Under the pieces are notes generated by a model, which was given only the letters and a program-made list of their open reading frames with translations, was not told where the DNA came from and made no database searches. DNA of 29,142 nucleotides from Reclinomonas americana ATCC 50394 (Eukaryota; Jakobida; Jakobea; Jakobida), in assembly GCA_048213135.1 (NCBI GenBank), contig PS015122.1, positions 167,762-196,903 on the forward strand. Direction: 5' to 3'. Numbering within the stretch: position 1 is the first letter of the stretch; every line of letters starts with the position of its first letter. Both the position numbers and the translations under genes were made by a program. Positions 21,401 through 29,142 of this stretch are shown here, one piece after another.

Positions 21401-24400
21401 AGAGGAGGACGCCACCGCCGCTGGCCACCTGCGCGTTGACGATGTTGCCCTGAAATGTGCAGTTCATCGCCACGCTGGCTGAATCCAAAAGCAGAGCGCC
21501 TCCACCACACGCTTGACCAGCCGACACAGGCGGGGAATACAGCATCAGCACGTTGTTCGCAAACCAGCAATTAATCAGGGTCGAGTTCGTGGTGGCAAAC
21601 ACCGCGCCACCACCGTTGATGGAGCCGGAATCGAAGTATATGTTATCGTTCTTCGAAATTAAGCCTCCCTGACCAGGTTCGTGCGCCTGATTGCCCACGA
21701 GTGTCGAATTGAGCAACTGCACCGGACCTTGGCCAATCATGATAGCGCCTGCGTTGGTACACGCAGCCGTCAAGAACACAGCTATATGTGTGCTTCGATC
21801 ATGCGAACACGAAACCTCCGCCATTGCGCTGGCTGCCACGAGCATCCAGAACATTGTACGCGCCACCAGAGCCTGCACACGGAGAAGAGTGAGTCTTCAC
21901 TGTCCCGAGATGAGAGAACGAGAGGACGCACCATCTCGAATCGACATATTTTGCGTCAGTGTGCAGTTTCGAATTATGGCAGGCGTCTGCACATGAACGA
22001 AGGGGAAATCAGCTTGCGAAAGCGACAGTGGAGTGGAGGTGTGTCAAAGTACACACCGTGGCGCCAGACGCGAGGAATATACCGCTGCGGTATCACCACC
22101 GTCAACGTGAGTACTACAACGCACGGGACAGCTACGATGATTTGGATACATGCACATACCCGCCACCATTGTAGCCGCCGGAACTCGAGCCGAAGCGCGT
22201 GTTGTTTGCTCCGCCGGAACCATTCTCTGCCGTGTACAAGTGCGTTTCTGTGAATCACAAGCACAGCAGCGAAGCGAGACACGTGCACGACGGCGCACCT
22301 TGTGACGTGTTGTTGAAGAACACACAGCTGTCGATCAACGAACCCATGTCACTCACTCGCATATGCACAGCACCTGCGCAAGCCGCGTGATGATGCCCAC
22401 GATCGCAGAGCCAACAGTGTCATTAATGTGCAAGCAACTCACCTCCACCGTTGAATGTGGACAGGCTGGATCCGAGATACTTGCTGCTACTGCCACCGTT
22501 GCCGTTATTTGTGGCCATGTTGGAGGAGAAAGTGCAGTTGGCCACAGTCGCCTGTCGCGGAGGAGATGAGTGACGTGACGTGGGTCGCAAAAGACAACCA
22601 CAATCGTGACTCACCAAGCCCAGCGAACTGATCAGCAGTGCTCCTCCTCCGCTTCCTAAACCGGAGGAAGAGGCGGTTGAGTCGAAGCTGCCGCCACTGC
22701 TGTTTGAGTCGGCGACGTTGTTGTCAAAGTGCGAGTTCGCATACGTCTGAGCGACGTGGGTGAGGTGGCGGCGTCACATCAGTGCGTCAAAGGGAACGCA
22801 GAAGTGCGTACCTGCTGGCCGGCAAACGTAAAGTGACACAGAATAGCGCCGCCTCCCGCGGTGGAAATGGAAGTGTTGCCTGCGACAAAGGCGAAGGTGA
22901 AACACGAGACAATCAAAGCGAGGCCAAGTGGGCCTACCTCCGTCGTAGTTGTGGTCACCGCCTGGTCGTGGCCAGAACGCAGCGTGTGAGTGTCTGTTAT
23001 CACCTAGCACCACGAAAGAAATAGCTGAACTCACCTCGTGCATTGCCAGCGGCCACGTTGGAGGAGAACACAGAAGAAGAAACCGACTATAAAAACGCAC
23101 ACGTGAGTCACTCTGTCGCCGCTTGTCAGTACGTTAGCAGCATTTACCTGCGCGCCCAGACTAAAGTTCGACCACACGGCACCACCTCCACACGGACCGC
23201 CGCTGGCATTGCCACTGCTCTCCGTAACTCGATCACCACCGTTGCAGTTTTGCTGCAAGGGGTTGTGTCGGTGAGAGACAGTTATCGAATACGGCATGAA
23301 CAACAACTTGCTCTCACCGACGCGACATTCCCCTGGAATAAGGAGCCGACGATTGTCTGCGATGCACGAGGAGGCGCAAGTCACGCTATGCTACACTTCC
23401 GAGCACTATAGCACTGTGTTGTAGATACCTGATAACCAGTTTGCTGAGTTCCCACAGCGTTGGCTCCGATAAAAGTGGCCCAGATCGCACTGTGAGCAAA
23501 CGACTCTCATTGGCAAGCAATGATGCAAACGACGACTAGCACAATAGAAACGAAACCCGCCGCCGGAGTAACCGGCTGTCGAATCCGACGTCATTCGCGA
23601 ATCGGTACCGCCTACCAGACTGCAAGTCAGGACACGTGGCTGGGCACGAATTGCAATTGTCTTGTTACCTTTGGCATTCAGCGCGGCGATGTTGCCGGTG
23701 AACGATGAGCTTTGCACAATCTACGGACGTATTAACACATCAGCGACTGCAGCAGGGTGCAATCATACAACGGAAAGCACGCAGCCTGTGAAGTGGGTCC
23801 CTCATTTGCATACAGATACACAGCACCACCTCCGCTGTCTGCGGATCGGAAACACACAAAGTAAGCAAGCCATGCATGGATGCATGAATTCATACACACA
23901 CAACGCAACAGCCACCCGAGGCCACGGCGGCAGCCCAGCTGTACGAGCCACCGCTGTCCCGCAACGTAACAGAGTTAGAAAACATGGGCGCGAAAGAGCA
24001 AAGATGTCTGCACAAACTTTGCATTTCTGGTTGACGCGTTTCCGGTAAAGTTGCTGGAGGAAATGAGCTGTGTGATGATCAGAGAAAGAGTGAGAAGAGA
24101 GTGATTTGCTAAGCATCTGCTACAGAAATGCAAACCTGTTGGCCACCGGACTCGAAAAAGTAGACGTAGATGGCACCTACGCCGGCACCAGTGGTAAGAA
24201 AGGACGATAATCAACCAAAGTTAGCTGCCTCATTCTTGTTGGATTACGTACCGCCACCACAACGACCTTTCGAAGAATCAGCATCACCGGCAGTCACCAC
24301 TCCACCTACCCGCACACAGTTTGGTCAGCAACATACAACCATGATTGCAGAGTAGTACGCGTTTTTTTCGCACCTCTGCAGTTCAACGTGGCGGTGTTGT

Positions 24401-27400
24401 TGACAAACGACGACTCACTGACGGTATGATTGCCGCCGCCGCCGAGATACAGGAAGATGGCACCACCGCCGCTCTGTCGAAGAAGCACAGAATTAACAAC
24501 AATACGTCTGCGGGTTCTGTGCATGGAGCAAACAAAACTGTCCCGCCACTGGCCACACTCGGCCCGTTCCCAGAACTGGTTCCGGCGCTTCCATTATTGT
24601 TCGCCGTGTTGCCGACCCAGCGAGTGTTTACAAGGGTCTGTGTGCGAGAGAACATGTGTACCGACGTCTACCGACACCCCGGTGCTGGCAATTGCTTACC
24701 TGTGTCATTAAGTACGCGGAATACACAAACAGCGCACCACCTGAGCACCATTTGCATGTGTGAGAATCACGATGCCTAGACAAGGGACGAATCAAGTCAC
24801 TGCGCACCACCCGATGTGCCACCCTGGGCACTGTTGGAGTTGGTTGTCGAGATGCCGCCGTTTCCTGCATATACATACTTACACGTGAGGAGACAACCTT
24901 TAACTCTTTTTCTTTCACTCTCAGAAACACACTCACCATTGTCATAGGCCGCATTGCCAGTGAATGTCGAATTGTTGATGTTCTGCAGTGTATCAATCGG
25001 TTGAGAACAAGAAAGGATACGCACTTGCCTTTTCCTTTTCACTCCGTACCTGAGTAAGCTGGCCGAAAGAGTACACCCATGCCGCCCCGCCCTACAACAA
25101 AGAAAGCCCATGTCACAAACTGTGGACGCGCAAGACAACTCGGGAGATCAATGGCGAAACTCCCGAATATCCGACATGCGAATCACTGGAGGTGGAAGAG
25201 GCTGCGTTTCCACCGATTAGGCAGCCACTGCCGTTGCCAGTGGCAATGTTCTTGGAGAACGTGGAGTTCGTGATGGTCTGTGTGAGTGGGGACTGGAGCA
25301 AAGGAAAGGGTGTCAGGAGAGTGAAAGAAGCGTGATCAGGCGCACGAGAAGAGACAATACCGCCAAGGAAGCCTGATAGAAGACAGCCATGAAACTATAC
25401 AAGGCACATGCTTGTAAGTTCGCGAGTGCCAACATGCATGCACTCCCACCACGACGTACCCTCCACCGCCCCCCAGTCCGGCCACAGCACTGGTATCGGC
25501 CGGGACTCCATACCCGCCCATGACTGCAAACACGGGGAGTTAGTTAGTTCGTACGCACAACAGCAGCCTGCTTGAGCATACATACCATTGTAGAGGGCCG
25601 TGTTGTTGAAAAACGTGCAGCCGGTGATTGTGTGTGTGCCCGAGGAAGGGAACACCAGGAAGAAGCTGCGAAAACAAAAAGGTAAGGGCATGATGATGCA
25701 GGGGGTGCTCTCTTGCTACTTCGCCACGTACCCTCCGCCACCGGCGGCTCCGGCTGTGGCCTGCGACAATGGTGCCTCTGCGCTGTTATTACCTCCATTG
25801 GCTGTATGCACGCCGCGGAGATGTCAGGGCAGACAGACAAGGCAGCGAGCAAAAGATGCAGATCGTAGCCAACCGTTGTATGCAGCCACGTTGCTTGAAA
25901 ACACCGTGTTTATCATCTGTGCCGCACACTGGCAAGTCACGCACTGCACGGTGGTGAATTAAGTGCAAAGGACGACGCACCGTAATTGCGGCTGAGAAAA
26001 TGCTGCTGCCGGAGATCCACAGGCCTCCGCCACCAGAGTTGGACATACTGGAGAAGAAGTTCTCCATTTGACCAATGGCGTTCTGCGACGGACCGGTGTT
26101 CCACGTGCCACCATCTGGGGGTGAATGTACGCGCACATGGTCAAAACTACAGCCGGTGAAGCACACCAAGAGAGCATCGCAACGCACTGGCATTGTACGT
26201 GGCCACATTGCCCTGCCACACACTATCCGACAACTGACGGGAAAGAAAGAGAGAGAGAGAGTGAACATAGAAATCTAGAGTGAATGCATGCACACTCCCT
26301 CGTGTTCCATTACCGATACTTGCGACACCGAAGACAGCATCGCACCGCCTCCACCGCACGAGTAACCCGAATTCGCCAATGCAGTTGTTGGCCCGTACAT
26401 GCCGCCGTTGCAGTTGTTGGTAGCTGCATGGACATCGTGAAGAGTGAGAGGTATTGAAATCGATGCGAGGAAGCTGACAAGCACTCACCGATGTTACCGA
26501 TGAATTGTGAACCATTGTTTACCTGCATGCGATGGGAACAGGGATAAGGCGACAAAAGACCAGGCAACAAATGACAGCATGCGAGTCACCCACCTCAAAC
26601 TCGCCACTGCCGGTGAGCACAGTAATGTACAAGGCGCCACCGCCCGAGCTCACTCCGCCGTTCAATGACGCATAGAGCGGCGCCGATTCGCCGACAGTGA
26701 CTCCATTGGAACATCCACTGACTACGTTATTGGCAAAGGTGGAGGCACTAATGGACACGGATAAAGTCGACTGTGCGTAGAGGGCACCACCTGCACAAGC
26801 GCGTTACCATTTTGTGTGATTATTGAGGCGGTCATTGCGGGAGCTCACGCACCACCGATGTAAGAGTTGCCGTTGCCGTTGGTCCCACTGATCAAAGACG
26901 CTGCTGTTACGGGTGTTCCACATCCTGTTACCTGGTTACCAGAGAAGGTGCTGTTGTTGATGCCAATGTACTGACACTGACTACAGTACACGGCTCCACC
27001 TACAAGAAAATTGTCTGTGACCATCCGGTCCTGAACTCAAGCAACGTTTAGAGCAGACGCGCGTACCTCCAGAGTAGGAGGCGAGCAACGACGAAGCGGT
27101 GTTGGAAGCAAACACGGTCGAATTCAACCACAGCTGATTCACCATCGCCAGGTACAAGGCGCCGCCGCCGCCCGACAGGGTGTCGTTGTTGGACCCAGTC
27201 ACCGTATTGGCCGTGAAGTTGGACGACAGCACGCTGAACACATTCGCTGTGCCGGTCATGTAAATGGCGCCACCACGCGCATTGGCCGTCGACACCGTGC
27301 ACGCGGCAAAGACCGAGTTGGTGATGGTCCACTCGGAAAACATGCCTTGAGCTGCGATGCAGCCGCCACTGGCCGTGGTGCCACCCGACGACTGAAAGAC

Positions 27401-28167
27401 GGAGCCGGTAATGGCCACAGACGTGCTCGGTACCGTTGTGCCTCGCATGGACACCACAGGCCCCTCCGGCAAGCCACTGAATGTGCATTGCGAGATCTGG
27501 ATAATCGACGAGCTGTAGACAAATGGCGCGATGCTCAGCAGCACCGCGCTGCCAGAGATCACCACGTACTGCTGCGAAAATGTGACTGTGATGCCCTGCA
27601 GCGAGATCAACGGTCCGGCCGTGATGTTCAACGCGAGACCGGCATCTGGCTGATACACGACCGGGTTTTGTGGGGTGCCGAGGCCCATCAACGTCACGTT
27701 GCGCGCTACAAAGGCACACGCCAATCAGTGAGACATACCCCTCGCATAGAACGGAGAGAAGGCTGAAGGAGAAGAAAGAGAGACGCAACGTACGGTGGGC
27801 GCAATGTTCACACCAAACTCGTAGTACGTGCCTGGCTGGATCAGGGCGACGAATGACCAACTGGGGTCTGTCATGGAGAAGCCTCGGTAGCCACACGAGG
27901 CATACGCTGTGCTGATGTCACACAGGTTGTTCACGCTGGTGCCACACGTGGAAGCGCCACCACTTGCGTAGCCGACATTGACTGCATGAGGTGATGACGA
28001 CAACAACCATATGAGATAAATGCATTGACTATATCATATCATTCACACACTCACGCGCCCTCTCATGCACACACACCTTCACACACAGTTGCGGCTGCGG
28101 CTGTTGCTCCACTCAACAACATGCTCACGCTGGTACAACACAACAAGAGCGCAAGCAAACTGCACAT
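16376..28167 (-). CDS. Giant multipass membrane protein with parallel beta-helix ectodomain (62 exons)
   Basis: Not a named gene; probably a cell-surface protein. Sixty-two exons in consistent phase (7,620 coding bases, 2,539 residues) run from ATG 28167 to TGA 16376. A signal peptide (MCSLLALLLCCTSVSMLLSG) comes first. About 1,750 residues of parallel beta-helix repeats follow, with recurring GGA(I/V/L) and F.(G/S)N.A motifs like chlamydial polymorphic membrane proteins. Next are Cys-rich GCC2/GCC3- or EGF-like modules (CPVGQQYITNEGCTNCPLG, CQECPAGMQCLSG, CGKCQDGYSLWGNECLPC), about nine membrane segments and a 97-residue hydrophilic tail. Large intron-free exons (27067-27705, 21141-21748, 20721-21052, 19803-20400) flank a zone of tiny ones. 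Protists often have such proteins, mostly uncharacterised; a role in adhesion, sensing or transport would be a guess. The single-gene reading rests on unbroken phase and the absence of internal stops. Confidence 0.82.
18548..19281 (-). other. Cys-rich modules of the giant membrane protein
   Basis: Exons 19061-19281, 18632-18995 and 18548-18562 carry paired CxxC motifs of GCC2/GCC3 or ephrin-receptor-like type between the beta-helix and the membrane part. The last of these exons is 15 bases (CGKCQ). Confidence 0.7.
19588..27705 (-). other. Parallel beta-helix repeat region of the giant membrane protein
   Basis: Dozens of coil repeats contain GGA, GGG or GGM followed by hydrophobic residues, and F.GN or F.NN asparagine-ladder motifs, for example NSTFTGNAAYDNG, SSFTGNIAALNAKG and SSNFTGNASTRNA. 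Many N-x-S/T sites suggest N-glycosylation. Between about 21816 and 26790, exons average about 70 bases and introns about 65. Confidence 0.8.
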
Positions 28168-28510
28168 CAAGTCGACATGACGGCGTCCATGACTGGCGTT
28201 GAGTGCTGCACTCGCACTTGGTCTTCTTGGTAATCTGGTACTCATTAACAGCAAACCTCCTCTCTATCTCTCTCCCTCCTCTATCAATGGCGATGGCCGC
28301 GATGCGATCGGCGATCCCGCTTTTGGTGTGGTCAAGGACACGCGACGTTCACCGATGCATCCATCCTCTCTTGTGAATTACTTCTTCCCTAACGCACATG
28401 TGTGAGCAGGCTTTTGGTACATGGACAGGCAAGCCATTTTCATTGCATCCCGACATCAACACGCTTTCTTCTCTCCGCATGCCGACGTCGACAAGGAGAG
28501 CTGGATCCGG
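28168..28510 (-). promoter_or_regulatory. Intergenic spacer upstream of the giant gene
   Basis: These 343 bases between the Ariadne stop and the giant gene's ATG, both on the minus strand, must hold one 3' UTR and one promoter. I see a CT-rich run at about 28256-28286 and an upstream in-frame ATG at 28254 that would bury the signal peptide. There is no TATA box, RNA gene or conserved element I can recognise. Confidence 0.3.
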
Positions 28511-29142
28511 TCACTTGCGGGATGAGCCACTGAAGCTTCCACTGCCACTGCCACTGCCGCTGGCCCCGGTTTCATCGGTCCAGCCTCCGTAGTCTTGTCG
28601 GAATTCGGGATTGGCCAGCTTGTTGCGTCGCGACTCGGAGAGACGAGCTCTCTCCTGCCACGTTTCCTTCTTGAATTGCTCGCTCTTGAGCATGTCGGCC
28701 AGACGTTCCTGCGCGCCTTCCAGCTCCTGCAAGAGGAAAGGGTGAGTGGAGCGTATGGAGGTAAGCAGAGGACGCGAGACGCAACACTCTGCAGGAACTC
28801 GAACAGCTCTCGCTTGCTATCGTTTTCCTCTGAAAAATAGGATACAACGCGCGTCAGCTCTCCCACACTAGTCGCAAGCATGGAGAGTGTGGCAAACCGT
28901 AAAAGGCATACACGTAGGACCACTGCGTGACGAGAGAGGGAGAGAGAGGTGAGCGGCAGGAGATTGTGGGGTGCGTAGAACACGAGCACACCTTCAGGGT
29001 CTTTCGACTGCGCAGCAGTGTCTTGCAAGCGTCGCGAATCAAGTCCAGGCAGATGGGGTAATCAGGAGCCGCAGGATCAAGCTGCACAAGCGGTACGTGA
29101 GAGAAACGGCGGGGGGGGGGGGGGGGCGGCAGAACAGAGGAA
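28511..29142 (-). CDS. Ariadne-type RBR E3 ubiquitin ligase, C-terminal part (5' end beyond window)
   Basis: Ariadne RBR ligases pass ubiquitin from an E2 through a catalytic Cys to substrates, often with neddylated cullin ligases; their C-terminal Ariadne domain autoinhibits the enzyme. Four exons (28992-29081, 28898-28922, 28786-28829, 28511-28726) give the last 124 residues. SRKTLKWSYVYAFYEENDS then KRELFEFLQSELEGAQERLA is typical of the Ariadne domain, and SESRRNKL resembles a later helix. The protein ends in a Gly/Ser tail. The RING, IBR and Rcat domains would lie to the right of the window. The intron at 28727-28785 uses the donor GTTGCG; a more canonical-looking GT two bases upstream would break the frame. 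The upstream intron contains a run of 16 C on this strand. Confidence 0.88.
29111..29126. repeat. G16 homopolymer
   Basis: Sixteen G in a row, C16 on the Ariadne strand, just upstream of the acceptor of exon 28992-29081, so it may serve as a pyrimidine tract. Length may be misassembled. Confidence 0.85.

Noticed and set aside
28727-28829. Apparent frameshift in the Ariadne gene between FEFLQ and ELEGAQ
   Set aside because: Using the donor GTTGCG (exon end at 28786) restores the frame and adds one Ser, so no sequencing error or broken gene is needed.
1-29142. CRISPR arrays, insertion sequences, tRNA or rRNA genes
   Set aside because: No regularly spaced repeats, terminal inverted repeats, transposase motifs or cloverleaf-like sequences were seen. 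The bacterial-looking A2M is split by many introns, so it is not contamination.

Overview
The window is nuclear DNA of a eukaryote. Every gene found is protein-coding, and nearly all are cut by short introns (about 50-120 bases, a few near 200) with GT-AG ends, polypyrimidine tracts and CAG/TAG acceptors. Genes lie on both strands with gaps of only 28 to about 400 bases, and one pair overlaps. Stops are TAA, TAG and TGA, so the code looks standard. Gene content (URM1, COMMD8, an eEF1A lysine methyltransferase, an Ariadne E3 ligase, a bacterial-type alpha-2-macroglobulin and a giant beta-helix membrane protein) fits a heterotrophic protist with a compact, intron-rich genome. I cannot name the lineage. 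Exon models were built by hand from splice sites and reading phase. The complete models have coding lengths divisible by three.

Layout. 1-6906 (-): 30 exons encoding the first 1,517 residues of a bacterial-type alpha-2-macroglobulin (A2M), cut by the left edge. Its last visible exons encode a ubiquitin domain inside the A2M chain, close to where the bait region lies in animal A2M. 7259-8684 (-) and 8749-10253 (+): two divergent, paralogous WD40 genes. 10239-10739 (-): URM1, overlapping the second WD40 gene tail to tail by 15 bases. 10836-12441 and 12848-14451 (+): two tandem GT2-like glycosyltransferases. Between them lie a dead COMMD8 first exon and a dead URM1 fragment, the scars of the tandem duplication. 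14502-15129 (+): COMMD8. 15175-16346 (-): eEF1A lysine methyltransferase (METTL10/Efm4 type). 16376-28167 (-): a 62-exon gene for a membrane protein of about 2,539 residues, with a signal peptide, a long parallel beta-helix ectodomain, Cys-rich modules and a multipass C-terminus. 28511-29142 (-): the C-terminal end of an Ariadne-type RBR ubiquitin ligase, cut by the right edge.

The genes do not form an obvious pathway. Four of them touch ubiquitin biology (the ubiquitin domain in A2M, URM1, COMMD8, Ariadne), which may be chance. The most striking observations are the A2M-ubiquitin fusion, a recurrent unusual 5' splice site (GTTGCG) used by at least 11 introns in four genes, the datable duplication scar, and the exon-per-half-coil structure of the giant beta-helix gene.
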